Part shown: positions 37,185 through 46,952 of the stretch, one piece after another
How positions within the stretch are numbered: position 1 is the stretch's first letter
How the letters are laid out: each line of letters opens with the position of its first letter
IMG/VR virus record: IMGVR_UViG_3300037228_000026
Location: 1 to 47,426 of that record
Length of the DNA: 47,426 nt
Reading direction: 5' to 3' (one strand)
Source of the DNA: a virus
Notes under the pieces: generated by a model
Databases searched by the model: none
What the model saw: the letters and a program-made list of their open reading frames with translations, nothing else
What the model was told of the DNA's origin: nothing
Made by a program: the position numbers and the translations under genes

Positions 37185-37385
37185 ATGGCGGATCGCAAGG
37201 GTGATTTCTTCGGCGGCGGACCCAAGGGGGCCAAGGGCTTCCCTATGAATAATAAGAAGCACCAGCGACTAGCGATCGGCGGGGCCACACGCTCGTTCAA
37301 CGCAGGTAACATTTCCAAGGGTAAAGAGACGGCGATCAAGAGCGCCGCGCGCAAGAAGCTCGGACAAGCGCTGGCAGGGGAATAG
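37185..37385 (+). CDS. Small basic protein
   Basis: A 66-residue protein from ATG 37185, with GGAGAG six bases upstream. It is Gly/Lys/Ala-rich (DFFGGGPKGAKGFPMNNKK), probably disordered and nucleic-acid or capsid binding. The frame is open upstream but would read through the terminator. It abuts the adaptor gene. Function unknown. Confidence 0.6.
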   Translation: MADRKGDFFGGGPKGAKGFPMNNKKHQRLAIGGATRSFNAGNISKGKETAIKSAARKKLGQALAGE

Positions 37386-37386
37386 C

Positions 37387-38586
37387 GTGGCTGATCAAAC
37401 AGCAGAATTCACAATAAACTCCGCTTTCAATGCGAGCGGGCCGTTTACTGGCGGCCCCGATAACCTCGGCGGCTACGGCTGGTACGATGGCACATTCAAC
37501 AGCGGGGCGACGTGCGGTTCTGCGGTGACGAACCCTCCGCAAGTGAACGGCATTACGATCATCAACGTCTGCCAAGAGTTCAACTCATTTACACCTATCA
37601 ACACGTTTGCAGTGAGTGTGGTAGGCACTCAGCAAGCGACCATCTTTGACACGGTAGCGTGGACCGACTCGAACGGCGAGCCGCAGCAGTTCCAGTTCGC
37701 GGCTGCAACGATTGACACGTCGCACTCCGGGTATACAATTTTTACTTGGCTCCTCGACAGCGACTCGATCACACTACCCATCAATCAGGAGGTAACGTTC
37801 GACTTCTCGTTCGTTGTACCGCCCCCTAGCCCGGCTGAAGAACAGTTTAACTGCGACTGCACGCTGTTCAGCACGTCGGGCATCGAGCTGCAAACTCTCA
37901 ACGAGCTGCGCTACCGCATGATGGTGCGACTTGGCTACGCGGCTTCAGCGAATAATCCGCCGCCCGGCATGAACGATTTGCTCTACGAATTCCTGTACAA
38001 CTCTCAGGTAATGCTCTATAAGAATCACCGCGAGCTGCACACAGAGCGGTTCTTCAAGTGGACGATGGTGCCCGGCGTGCGCTTCTATGGCATCGCGGCC
38101 AATGACAATGACGACACGGCGGATTGTTTCTACACGATTGATCCCTACAAGGTTTCGTGGGTCGGCTTCGAGGATTTGAATCAAGCGTGGTACGAGTTGC
38201 AGGCAGGCATCGATCCGATCCTGTACACGCGAGTTCAGATCTCAACCGGATGGCCGACGAACTATGAGATCCGCCAGTGCGTCGAGATTTTCCCCGCGCC
38301 AAAATCGGCGTACACACTTTGGTTGAAGGGTCATATCGGACTTCTGCCGTTTCCGAACGATAGCTCGGACCCGCAGACGACAATTGACTCCGAAGCCGTA
38401 TTTCTGCTGGCGCTCGCGAACGCGAAGTCTCATTACGGCCAGAGGGACGCACAGAGCGTGGCGTCACAGGCCGGTGCCTATGTGCGAGACCTTGTGGCGG
38501 GCACACATTTGACTCGCAAGTACGTGCCGCGCACGCGCGTAGCGAACCCGGCGACGCCGCCGAAGTTCTTGCCGCTGGACACCTAA
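37387..38586 (+). CDS. Head-tail adaptor / tail tubular protein A-like
   Basis: A 399-residue protein with two parts. Residues 1 to about 150 are beta-rich with Gly/Asn/Thr (NSAFNASGPFTGGPDNLGGY), perhaps a decoration or binding module. Residues about 165-395 (LQTLNELRYRMMVRLGYAAS, FLYNSQVMLYKNHRELHTER, NRxFKW-type core, LWLKGHIGLLPFPN) match podovirus adaptor (T7 gp11-like) proteins that ring the portal. The start is GTG 37387. The extra N-terminal domain is unusual for this family. Confidence 0.65.
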   Translation: MADQTAEFTINSAFNASGPFTGGPDNLGGYGWYDGTFNSGATCGSAVTNPPQVNGITIINVCQEFNSFTPINTFAVSVVGTQQATIFDTVAWTDSNGEPQQFQFAAATIDTSHSGYTIFTWLLDSDSITLPINQEVTFDFSFVVPPPSPAEEQFNCDCTLFSTSGIELQTLNELRYRMMVRLGYAASANNPPPGMNDLLYEFLYNSQVMLYKNHRELHTERFFKWTMVPGVRFYGIAANDNDDTADCFYTIDPYKVSWVGFEDLNQAWYELQAGIDPILYTRVQISTGWPTNYEIRQCVEIFPAPKSAYTLWLKGHIGLLPFPNDSSDPQTTIDSEAVFLLALANAKSHYGQRDAQSVASQAGAYVRDLVAGTHLTRKYVPRTRVANPATPPKFLPLDT

Positions 38587-38588
38587 GC

Positions 38589-39449
38589 ATGACTTGGGCG
38601 ACTCCACAACCGCTGACCGCTATTCAGGGCGGCATCAACCGTCTGCGTCTGAAGGGCGCGGCTGCGGCTAACGTTCTCTTTGACTTAGAGAACGGATTCG
38701 TTACCGCGCAAAAGACGGTGCAGGTTCGCCCCGGCACCATCCGACTGAACGTACTCGACGAAACCACACGCGGGCTCGTGGCCTTCGACGGCGCTCTGCA
38801 TACTTTCGCGAATAAAGTAGTTGACGTGCCTGATGGCTACGTGCTGCACGTGCTGACGCACCCGCTGCAAGTTTCGAACGATGCGGTTATTCCAATCAGC
38901 ATCATCCACTTCGCCGCCCCCTTCATGGGGTTTCTGTATGTTGTGGCCGAATTTTACGCGGTAGATAGCTACGTCGCGGATTACGGCACCGTGTTCCATT
39001 ACTGGATTCAGGGTCCGAACAACCCGTGGAAAGCAGACACCGTATACATGATTGGCGATGTGGTATCGCCGACAGACCCCAACGGTCTCAACTTCACTGC
39101 GACACGCTTTGGCACGCCATACCCTGTTTGGACTCCAAACACACCCGTTGCGAACAACAGCAAGGTTGAGCCCACGGTGCCTAACGGGTACTACTTCGTT
39201 GCGAGTGTCGAGGGCGACAACCCTATAACAGGTTCGAGCGAACCTGATTGGCCGACGACCTCTGGCGGAACGGTAACAGAGTCGTCAGACTCCATCGATC
39301 AGGCTGCGAATCCGAACGCGGAAGCCGCGCCGCAGACCAGCGCCAATCAGCCGGGCTCTAACACGCAGGGTCAGTACGGTAATCCCTACTACAATGCGCC
39401 GAGCGGTGGCGGAACGCTTAACCCCGGCAATCCGTTCTTACCGGGGTAG
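38589..39449 (+). CDS. Tail nozzle protein, N-terminal part (split gene)
   Basis: A 286-residue protein. GGINRLRLKGAAAANVLFDL and GLVAFDGALHTFANKVVDVP resemble the start of podovirus nozzle proteins (T7 gp12/P22 gp10-like), whose beta-propeller forms the tail tip. The rest of a nozzle, with the propeller blades, is in the next gene, so the nozzle seems to be encoded in two pieces. The C-terminal 60 residues are Gly/Asn/Pro/Ser-rich. ATG 38589 is two bases after the adaptor stop. Confidence 0.6.
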   Translation: MTWATPQPLTAIQGGINRLRLKGAAAANVLFDLENGFVTAQKTVQVRPGTIRLNVLDETTRGLVAFDGALHTFANKVVDVPDGYVLHVLTHPLQVSNDAVIPISIIHFAAPFMGFLYVVAEFYAVDSYVADYGTVFHYWIQGPNNPWKADTVYMIGDVVSPTDPNGLNFTATRFGTPYPVWTPNTPVANNSKVEPTVPNGYYFVASVEGDNPITGSSEPDWPTTSGGTVTESSDSIDQAANPNAEAAPQTSANQPGSNTQGQYGNPYYNAPSGGGTLNPGNPFLPG

Positions 39450-39453
39450 CGCC

Positions 39454-41598
39454 ATGTCAATTCCAGCATGGGCAGCAAATACACTTTATCAGCCTGGCAC
39501 GTTCATTGTACCGCGCTCCGCTGGCGAGGTTACACAGCACCAGCCGAACAACGCTGACTTTGAAGACGGCATGACGGATTGGACGCAGACCGCCGAGTTT
39601 GGCGCGGGTACGGTCGTCGCCAGCACCGCTGAACACTTCAGCGGCTCGCAGTCGGCGCTGTTCGCAGGTGCGGCAGGCACAGGGCCAAATAGCTCTGTGT
39701 ACGTGACGCTCGCCAATAACTACGTCGCACCCGTGCGCCCCGGCCAGAAGATCAACTTCTCATGCATGGTGTTTGTTGGTGTCGGCGTCAACTGGAACAA
39801 CGCCGGTTGCTTCATCCAATGGTACGACAGCTCAAACAACCCACTGTCACAGAGCGCGGCAGTCGGCACGGGCGGCTCAATTCCGGGTGGTATGATCGGC
39901 GGCGCACCGTTAAATGTATGGCGCAAGAGTGCAGGCTCCGGTACCGCCCCGGCGCATGCTGCTTTCGCACAGTTCTGTGTAACCATGACCGGCAACGGCA
40001 ACGGTGGTACGACCGTCTATGTTGATGATTGCATGTGGGACTACACTTTCACGGGCCTGCCGCCCGGCCTCGTGTTTGAAGCGATTCAGACGGCCGCAGG
40101 GCTCTCTGGTGCTCATGAGCCGGTATGGCCTATTGACTCGGGCGACACGGTAGTTGATAACGCGGTCACTTGGCAGGCACAGTTCGCCTCGCTCGTGCAA
40201 TGGACTGCATACCCTATCCTTGAGTCAGGCCCCACGGAGCCGACGTGGCCGTTGGCTGTCGGTGGACACGTAAAAGACGGCTTCGATAGCGCGAGCCTTA
40301 TCAGTTGGGTTGCGACAGATGGGCGTGTGACTGATGTCAATTGCCCCAACTCTCGTGAGGTGTGCATAGGCGCGAGCAAAATCTTTGCCTGCAACAACGA
40401 CACCATCGCGTACAGCGCGACGACGAATCCGCTCGATTGGACATCGCAGTTTGACGCCGGTTATCTGCCCTTCGGCTTGCAGACCTACGGCAACGAACCT
40501 GTGAAGGCGCTTGGCCTGTACCGCTCGAACCTGATGGCCTTCAATGCGCTCGGCTATCAAATGTGGCAGATCGATCCGGACCCGAACAACATGGCGCTCC
40601 TCGACGCGACGCCAGTTGGGTGCCAATACCATCGCAGCGTGCAGCCGTGTAACAACGACTTGCTGTTCCTGTCGCCGGTAGGCATCCGTTCGATCGGCGT
40701 GGCTGGCGCGGGCAGCAACTTGCAGGCTGGCAGCTTCGGTAAAGCCGTGGACCCAATCGTGCGCAAGCTGATCGCAGGCGGCGAAACACCCATCGGTTTA
40801 GTGTGGCCCGGTACAGGTCAGTACTGGCTCAACTTCGGCTCTGAGGCCGTGGTGTTCACCGCGAACGGCGGCTCTGCTGACATGAGTTGGAGCCGCTACG
40901 AATTCCCTGAGACACCCGGACCGATAGATGATTGGACCGTGCTCGACGGCGTGCTCTATCTGCGCTCCTACAACAAAGTTTGGCAGGTAGACCAAAGTTA
41001 CATTGACGACGACACTGGCGACACGGAAGGCACAACGACCGACGACACTGTGACCTACACTGGCACTATTGAGCTTACTGAGGGCTCAGGCACCGTCACT
41101 ATCACCGGAATCGACACCAACGAGGGCTGGATAATTGCGCCCAACGATACGATCACGAGCGCGCACATCACCGGCATTGTCCAGCCTTACGGTTCGGGCA
41201 GCACAACCGGCATCGGCAGCACTGGCACCTATCAACTGAACGCGCCTGCTACGGCGAGCGTTACAGAGTCATTCAGCGGCACCGCGCAGTTCACCGATTA
41301 TCAGATGCTCATCCGCTGGAACTATCTCGATTTCGGCCCCGTAGGCTTGGAGAAACAGCTCGAAGGTTTCGATCTCGTTTGCACCGGGTCGCTCGTGGTG
41401 TACGTCGGCTACGATCAGAACAATACCGCGCTAGTGACCGACGATTACGCGCTCGACGGCGACACGCTGCCGGGTATCGGCCTTATCCCATTGCCGCTGA
41501 CAGCACCAAGCTTTCAGTTCAATCTGTCATTCAACCCGAATCAATACGCGGAATGGCAGTCTTTGCTTGTTCACATCAACACCCTCAGCGAGACCTAA
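39454..41598 (+). CDS. Tail nozzle protein, C-terminal part, with carbohydrate-binding-like insert
   Basis: A 714-residue protein from ATG 39454, four bases after the previous stop. Residues about 25-195 (NADFEDGMTDWTQTAEFG, VRPGQKINFSCMVFVG, VYVDDCMWDYTF) have the pattern of a CBM4/9-type jelly-roll that binds sugars. The part from about 300 on (REVCIGASKIFACNNDTIAY, LGYQMWQIDPDPNNMALLDA, LLFLSPVGIRSIGV) fits the P22 gp10/T7 gp12-like nozzle propeller. A tail-tip protein with its own sugar-binding domain could aid host surface contact. Confidence 0.65.
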   Translation: MSIPAWAANTLYQPGTFIVPRSAGEVTQHQPNNADFEDGMTDWTQTAEFGAGTVVASTAEHFSGSQSALFAGAAGTGPNSSVYVTLANNYVAPVRPGQKINFSCMVFVGVGVNWNNAGCFIQWYDSSNNPLSQSAAVGTGGSIPGGMIGGAPLNVWRKSAGSGTAPAHAAFAQFCVTMTGNGNGGTTVYVDDCMWDYTFTGLPPGLVFEAIQTAAGLSGAHEPVWPIDSGDTVVDNAVTWQAQFASLVQWTAYPILESGPTEPTWPLAVGGHVKDGFDSASLISWVATDGRVTDVNCPNSREVCIGASKIFACNNDTIAYSATTNPLDWTSQFDAGYLPFGLQTYGNEPVKALGLYRSNLMAFNALGYQMWQIDPDPNNMALLDATPVGCQYHRSVQPCNNDLLFLSPVGIRSIGVAGAGSNLQAGSFGKAVDPIVRKLIAGGETPIGLVWPGTGQYWLNFGSEAVVFTANGGSADMSWSRYEFPETPGPIDDWTVLDGVLYLRSYNKVWQVDQSYIDDDTGDTEGTTTDDTVTYTGTIELTEGSGTVTITGIDTNEGWIIAPNDTITSAHITGIVQPYGSGSTTGIGSTGTYQLNAPATASVTESFSGTAQFTDYQMLIRWNYLDFGPVGLEKQLEGFDLVCTGSLVVYVGYDQNNTALVTDDYALDGDTLPGIGLIPLPLTAPSFQFNLSFNPNQYAEWQSLLVHINTLSET

Positions 41599-41601
41599 AA
41601 C

Positions 41602-42105
41602 ATGATAAGCCTACGACCGATGATGCTGCTCGACGCCCTTGTGGTGTGCAACGAGCTGCTCGACGATGAAAAAAAGCAGATTACAGCCTTCACGGGCGCG
41701 GACGCGGATAAGCAGCATCAGCAAATGGCGATGCAGTGCTTCAACATACCCGGCCCGAAGTGGGCTGTTGTGAAGGAAAACGGCAAAGCTGTCGCGGTCG
41801 GCGGCTATACGCCAACGTCGCCCGGCGCGATGCGCAGTTGGTTCCTCTCGACGGCAGAGGCATGGCTCCCGGAGAACTATCGCGGTGTGACGAAAGTCGT
41901 GCGCGGCGTCGTCACGGGCATGCTGCGCGTGCCGCCCGGCAAGCCGCGCCGCATTCACCGGCTCGAAACGCTGGTGCTGGCCGAGCGCGAGCTTACTCAG
42001 CGCTGGTATGGTAGTATTGGCCTTACAAAAGAAAGCACTCTCCGCAATTACGGTATGAATGGCGAAGATGCAGCCATGTGGGTTGCACTCGGTGGAGAGG
42101 ACTAA
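41602..42105 (+). CDS. GNAT-like phage protein (gp13 type)
   Basis: A 167-residue protein with acetyltransferase-like pattern: WAVVKENGKAVAVGGYTP, then KPRRIHRLETLVLAERELTQ and WYGSIGLTKESTLRNYGMNG. The last part is the usual Trp-Tyr-x-x-[IL]-G-[LF]-x-x-E of GNAT proteins. In T7-like phages a similar gene (gp13) precedes internal core genes and assists virion assembly. Whether it acetylates anything is unknown. Its stop overlaps the next ATG (TAATG). Confidence 0.7.
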   Translation: MISLRPMMLLDALVVCNELLDDEKKQITAFTGADADKQHQQMAMQCFNIPGPKWAVVKENGKAVAVGGYTPTSPGAMRSWFLSTAEAWLPENYRGVTKVVRGVVTGMLRVPPGKPRRIHRLETLVLAERELTQRWYGSIGLTKESTLRNYGMNGEDAAMWVALGGED

Positions 42106-42719
42106 TGTGCGGAAGCAACAACTCTGCGTCTAACGCGGAGCAGCAAGTTCAGCAACAGCAGACGGCTGAGACTGCCGGAAACGTGCAGGCTATCAATAAC
42201 GCTTTTGCGAACCGCAACAGCCAATACACGTCTTATGGTAATGCTCTAAATCAGCAGTACCAGACCGAACTTGCCCGGCAGAACACGATTGCGAATCGCA
42301 ATCTCAAGTTCGCTATGGCGGGCGCGGGTCTCTCTGGCGGTTCAAACGCTGCGGATCAGGGTCAGCTTCTCGGGCAGGACGAAGCGCGCGGCACTCTCGC
42401 CGCGCAGCAGCAGGTTCAGGGAGCCGTATCGAGCCTCGAAGCTAAAGATCAAGCGACGAAACAGCAGATGATTTCGCTCGCACAATCGGGCGGCAACATA
42501 GGCAACGCGGGTCAGGAGACGGCGGCCGCTTTATCCGCGAACTATGGTGCTGCGCAGAACCAAAACGCTGCGCAAGGCTTGGGTGATGTGTTCGGAGACA
42601 TTAACACCATGTACACCAATGAGCAGACTGCAAAAAATCTCCGCAGCGGCCTACAATACGGGCTGTATGCTACGCCAATGGGGCGAACGCCTACCAGCGC
42701 GTCCCCTTACGGATCTTAG
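42105..42719 (+). CDS. Internal virion protein (gp14-like)
   Basis: A 204-residue Gln/Asn/Ala-rich helical protein from ATG 42105 (TAATG overlap, GGAGAGGA upstream). Low-complexity sequence (EQQVQQQQTAETAGNVQAIN) and a Gly-rich patch (MAGAGLSGGSNAADQG) are typical of small ejection proteins that line the DNA-ejection channel. It is the first of four consecutive genes of this character. Assignment is by position and composition. Confidence 0.6.
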   Translation: MCGSNNSASNAEQQVQQQQTAETAGNVQAINNAFANRNSQYTSYGNALNQQYQTELARQNTIANRNLKFAMAGAGLSGGSNAADQGQLLGQDEARGTLAAQQQVQGAVSSLEAKDQATKQQMISLAQSGGNIGNAGQETAAALSANYGAAQNQNAAQGLGDVFGDINTMYTNEQTAKNLRSGLQYGLYATPMGRTPTSASPYGS

Positions 42720-42721
42720 CC

Positions 42722-43402
42722 ATGTGCGTCCAGATGCTTCCAATGATAATTGGAGCCGCTTTATCGGCGGCAGGGACGGGTGTGTCCGTCTACAACTCCG
42801 ATCAACAGGCTAAGCAGCAAGATCAGGCCGCCGCCCAGAGCATCATCAATCAGGGCAAGCTCAATTCGCAGGCGAACTCGCAAGTTCAGAACTTGACGAA
42901 AGAGATTGCCAACTCGACGCCGGACCAGGCTGCGGCGGCACAGAAAGCCGCGTACACTTCCGCGTTGCAGAACGCATTGCCCGCAAGCTCCACGGACCCG
43001 ACAATGAGCGGCGCGAGCAAGCGCTACAACACGGACGCAGCGAATGACGCAGCGAGTGTTCGCCAATACGGCAACACACAGGCGGGTATCGACGCCAACG
43101 TTAACGCGCCGCAGCTTCAGCGACTTGGCGAGTCGTTCGACATCGGCAACACTGCCTCGAACCTCGGCCTCTTGCAGAACCAGAGCGCCGGGCTCAGCAC
43201 GGAGTTGAGCGCGCAGGAGAAGTCCATTCAATCTAATCCGTGGCTTTCGACGCTCGGCAGCGCGATGGCGACGGGAGGGACGATATACGGCTCGAAGTAC
43301 AACAGCTCAACGAACATCAACCCGGACCCCTACTACGGTGCCGGAGCCAACTGGCTCCAGAATCAGGGTAACAACACGGGCGTAGCCCCGATCACAGGAT
43401 AA
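42722..43402 (+). CDS. Internal virion protein with N-terminal membrane-like helix
   Basis: A 226-residue protein. It begins with a hydrophobic Gly-rich helix (MIIGAALSAAGTGVSVYN), followed by Gln/Asn/Ala-rich coiled sequence. Such an N-terminal helix fits proteins that insert in the host membrane during ejection (T7 gp14 or P22 gp7/gp16 type). A second Gly-rich segment (TLGSAMATGGTIYGSKYN) lies near the end. ATG 42722 follows the previous stop by two bases. Confidence 0.6.
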   Translation: MCVQMLPMIIGAALSAAGTGVSVYNSDQQAKQQDQAAAQSIINQGKLNSQANSQVQNLTKEIANSTPDQAAAAQKAAYTSALQNALPASSTDPTMSGASKRYNTDAANDAASVRQYGNTQAGIDANVNAPQLQRLGESFDIGNTASNLGLLQNQSAGLSTELSAQEKSIQSNPWLSTLGSAMATGGTIYGSKYNSSTNINPDPYYGAGANWLQNQGNNTGVAPITG

Positions 43403-43409
43403 GGCAGTC

Positions 43410-44885
43410 ATGGCTAACGGAAGTGGAATAGGCGCACTCGGTGCAACCCTCGCGGGCGCGAACAAACCCAACGAGGATGTAGCATACGCGCAAGGCGTGC
43501 AGATGGGTTCAAACACCCAAAACGCACTCGCCGAGGCTCGACTGCGCGTGCAGAAAGGTGACGCACTCGACTACCTCACCAACATGACCCCGGAGCAAGA
43601 GGCCGCGCAGGGCATGCATCCCGGCCAAGCGAAGGTCTATGCGGCTCTCATGGCGAACAGCGAGCATCCGCTCGACTATGAGAATGCACTCAAAGAGCAT
43701 TTGACTACGCAGGCGCGCAGCGCGGAGCTTGGCGCGAACCTGAGCGGCGGTGATATCAACCGTCTGCGTTCGGCAGCGGGTGATACGCCTGTGCAGTTTG
43801 TCCATGCGGTAGGCGAGGGCGGCAGCACCGACATGTATGGCAGCGGCAACGTGGACACCACTGCGCTTGGTCAGTCATTGATTGACAAGAACGAAGCGCA
43901 GGGCAGTCTCTACAATCAGGAGCGTTTGACGCCGGAGAAATTCCACCCGTCCATGCTTCCCTCAGACCCGAAGGCGCTGAACGACGTGGCATGGGCTCTG
44001 CACAACGGCTACAATCCGGGCTCGCCGCGACAAGGCGGCGCTGGGGTAGCTACAGCGTTGCGCACGATCGATGATCCCAACGGACTCGGCACCGTGGCCG
44101 GCGCACCGCCTGTCGCGCCCGGTCCGAGCACCGCGCTTGCTCCTCCGGGACCGGGCGACAACCCGAAGGACAACCCGGCCGCTCTCGCTGCGGCAAACGC
44201 ACTCGCCCCGAAACCTAGCGCCGCTGACTATGCTCCGGCCGGTGTTCCGGGTGCTCCCCCCGTTGCACCTCCGGCTGTTGCACCGCCTGCTACGGCTCCT
44301 GCTCCTGTGACGGGTGGCGGCTTCAACTTGCAAAACCAGAAGCAAGCCGTGAAGGCATTCTCACCGGGCGGCGGTCCCAACTCCCCCGGTCAACAGGTGC
44401 AGTTCGTGAACCGCGCTGGTGGACACTTGGCTGTGTATGATCAGCTCGTGGACGCACTCAACAACGGCGATGTTCAGGTTAAGAACAAAGCCATGAATGC
44501 GCTTAAGACTGAATTTGGCAACGCTGCACCTACCAACATCGATACAGCTGCGCCGTTTGTGGTCGGTGAGGTAATGCGCGCTATGGCCGGTGCCAACGCG
44601 GGAACACTGAACGAACGCTCGCCACTTGAGGCAAAGCTCGGCAACACGGCATCGCCAGATCAGGCGCATCAGGCCGCAGGCGTGCTGCGTAGTATGGTTC
44701 GTGAGCAAGCGCTCGCGCTCCAGCAGCAGTACAAACAGACCGGCAAGCACGACTTCACGAGCGCACAGTTGCGCCCTGAGATCGCAAGCGCGCTCAACAT
44801 TCAAGAGGACAACGCGGCACCAGCGGGCAGCCTTTCCGCAGAGGATCAGGCATTAGTGAACTCATACCTCGCCAAAGGAAAATAG
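43410..44885 (+). CDS. Internal virion/ejection protein
   Basis: A 491-residue protein with Ala/Gln-rich helices, a Pro/Ala-rich linker around residues 225-305 (VPGAPPVAPPAVAPPATAPA) and a C-terminal helical part (LRSMVREQALALQQQYKQTG). No enzymatic motif is visible. Its size and place between the small internal protein and the large ejection protein match the core-protein set of podoviruses. ATG 43410 is eight bases after the previous stop. Confidence 0.6.
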   Translation: MANGSGIGALGATLAGANKPNEDVAYAQGVQMGSNTQNALAEARLRVQKGDALDYLTNMTPEQEAAQGMHPGQAKVYAALMANSEHPLDYENALKEHLTTQARSAELGANLSGGDINRLRSAAGDTPVQFVHAVGEGGSTDMYGSGNVDTTALGQSLIDKNEAQGSLYNQERLTPEKFHPSMLPSDPKALNDVAWALHNGYNPGSPRQGGAGVATALRTIDDPNGLGTVAGAPPVAPGPSTALAPPGPGDNPKDNPAALAAANALAPKPSAADYAPAGVPGAPPVAPPAVAPPATAPAPVTGGGFNLQNQKQAVKAFSPGGGPNSPGQQVQFVNRAGGHLAVYDQLVDALNNGDVQVKNKAMNALKTEFGNAAPTNIDTAAPFVVGEVMRAMAGANAGTLNERSPLEAKLGNTASPDQAHQAAGVLRSMVREQALALQQQYKQTGKHDFTSAQLRPEIASALNIQEDNAAPAGSLSAEDQALVNSYLAKGK

Positions 44886-44888
44886 AAA

Positions 44889-46952
44889 GTGGCCGCGATT
44901 GACGACGCAATGGCCGCACTTCGTGCGGCGCACGCTGCTGGTAATACAGCGGATGCGCAGCGCCTTGCCGCTATTGTTCAACGCTTGCAGACGGCTGCGC
45001 CCCCTGCGACTTCTAACACAGAAACGTCGCCAAGTGGTGCTGCGCAGTCGTCTGCGCCTTCGTTCCTGCACACTCTCGCAGGCGAAGGTGAAGTTGGCGC
45101 GTCTACACTCGGCAACATTCCGAGCAACGCGGTCAATGCGGCGGCGGATCTCTACAGCCGTATCACTGGCGGTGGCCCGCGCACAACGCCTCTGGCTCCG
45201 ACGTTCGAGCCCGGTCAAGCTGGTAAAGACTTTCTTTCGGACGTAGGCGGTATCGCGCACGACGTTGCGGGCTCGGGACTCGGACAGTCGCTCGCTAAAA
45301 TAGCCACTACTCCAAACCCGTTCATGGATCAGCACTCACCGACTGCTGATGTAATACGTGATGCTGGGCATCAGGCACTCGGCGTCGGCAGCGACGTAAT
45401 GAACCTCTTGCCAGCCGCAGGCGTAGCAAAAGGCGCTGTTGATGTTGGTAAAGCCGCCGCGAGCATACCCGGCGCGCTCACGGACGCCGCTGCTGAAGCG
45501 GGCGGTCGTACAGCGACCGACGCTGGTGCGCTCGGCTTCCGCGCTGCGGATTCCACTATCGGGAAAGCGCTGGCAGGAGATTCCACTGGCCCGGCGTTGA
45601 CGCACCACAACTCTGCTGTCGGTAATACAGTGATCGGCTCGGAAGCAGGCTTACCTGCGGGCACTGTGCCGAGTGCGAAAGCGCTAAAAGACGCACGTGC
45701 GGCTCCGAATGCTGTATATGATCGCGTCGCCGCAGGCGTGCAGCCGGGACCGCTTGACGACGCAGCGCAGATAGCAATGCGAGGCGCAGGCGCGCCCGCT
45801 GAAGGCGTAGTAAACACGGGTGGCAAAGACGTACAGAGTAATATTGAAGCTATCCGCGATCAGTTATTGTCGCCAACTAACCCCCAAGGTAAGCCGTGGA
45901 GCGGTCAGGATTGGGTCTCAAATATGCGGAACCTTCGTCAAGAGGGTTTCAAGCAGCTCGGCAATGACGATCTCGATACGCAGGCGATTGGACAGGCCAA
46001 GGTGGACATGGCTCGTGCGATCGAAGATCACGTGGGGCGTAGCATTGATCCGAACAGCGGCACCGACTTGCAGCAGTTTCAGGACGCGCGCAAAACTCTA
46101 GCGAAGAACTTTACCGCCGAGGCAGCACTGCGCGGCGATACGTTTGATCTTAAGGCGCTCGGACGTGTAACGCGCGCCGATCCCGAGCTACTTGACGGTC
46201 CGATGAAAACCGCCGCCGACTTCGCGGAAGCGAACCCCGAGGTGACCGGCAACCCGAGTCTGTTGAACAAGCCTTCCATCGGTAAAGATCTACACGATAT
46301 CTCACTCACGAAACCTGCCTCGTGGCTACAGGCTTTGAGTGGCGGCACCGGGCGTAACATTCTCACAGGCGGGGAGAGTGTTCTGGGCAACGGTGCTGAC
46401 CCCGGCATACTGCCGCCGCGTCCGAACATGGCACCGCTTGCCCCTGCCTCTCAGGACACGCTCGGGCCGGGCTCGGACATGTTCGGCTCGCACATGGACC
46501 TCGCTCAGCCCCCCGGTAGCGCGGGTGCTGCGCCGGGCGTAGCGCCCATGAACCCGGAACAGTACCAGTTTACGATGCACGCGCCCGCCCCGCTCGACTT
46601 GCAACCCCCTCCGGGGTCGCTTGGGACGCCCCCTGCGCCGACGCCCGGTCTGGGGGGTGCACTGGTGCCATCCGGCCCGGCAACCGGCCCTGGGGCTCCT
46701 GCGATCCCTCTGGGCGGTCAAGTGAACGGACCCGGAACCCTGTCACAACTCTTGGGGCTCAGCGACGACGTAGCGCTCGCGGGCGCGCAGCACCCTGCCG
46801 CGCCCCCGGCCAAGTCTAAGGTGCCGGTTAAACAGGAACCCCCACCACTGGCGGACGCGAACGCCGGGGCCAAGGCGAGCGACTGGCTGAAGTATCTCCA
46901 GCAGTACACCCGAGCGCGAGCGGAGGAAGGCGAAGCTCAGGGGTTAGCGTAA
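44889..46952 (+). CDS. Large internal virion/ejection protein
   Basis: A 687-residue protein beginning with a helical repeat (MAAIDDAMAALRAAHAAGNT, then ADAQRLAAIVQRLQ) common at the N-terminus of phage ejection proteins. The middle has Gly/Ala-rich amphipathic helices (VGSDVMNLLPAAGVAKGAVD) that could cross membranes, and the last 200 residues are Pro/Gly/Ala-rich. No lytic transglycosylase motif is seen. The start is GTG 44889; its stop overlaps the fibre ATG (TAATG). Confidence 0.6.
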   Translation: MAAIDDAMAALRAAHAAGNTADAQRLAAIVQRLQTAAPPATSNTETSPSGAAQSSAPSFLHTLAGEGEVGASTLGNIPSNAVNAAADLYSRITGGGPRTTPLAPTFEPGQAGKDFLSDVGGIAHDVAGSGLGQSLAKIATTPNPFMDQHSPTADVIRDAGHQALGVGSDVMNLLPAAGVAKGAVDVGKAAASIPGALTDAAAEAGGRTATDAGALGFRAADSTIGKALAGDSTGPALTHHNSAVGNTVIGSEAGLPAGTVPSAKALKDARAAPNAVYDRVAAGVQPGPLDDAAQIAMRGAGAPAEGVVNTGGKDVQSNIEAIRDQLLSPTNPQGKPWSGQDWVSNMRNLRQEGFKQLGNDDLDTQAIGQAKVDMARAIEDHVGRSIDPNSGTDLQQFQDARKTLAKNFTAEAALRGDTFDLKALGRVTRADPELLDGPMKTAADFAEANPEVTGNPSLLNKPSIGKDLHDISLTKPASWLQALSGGTGRNILTGGESVLGNGADPGILPPRPNMAPLAPASQDTLGPGSDMFGSHMDLAQPPGSAGAAPGVAPMNPEQYQFTMHAPAPLDLQPPPGSLGTPPAPTPGLGGALVPSGPATGPGAPAIPLGGQVNGPGTLSQLLGLSDDVALAGAQHPAAPPAKSKVPVKQEPPPLADANAGAKASDWLKYLQQYTRARAEEGEAQGLA

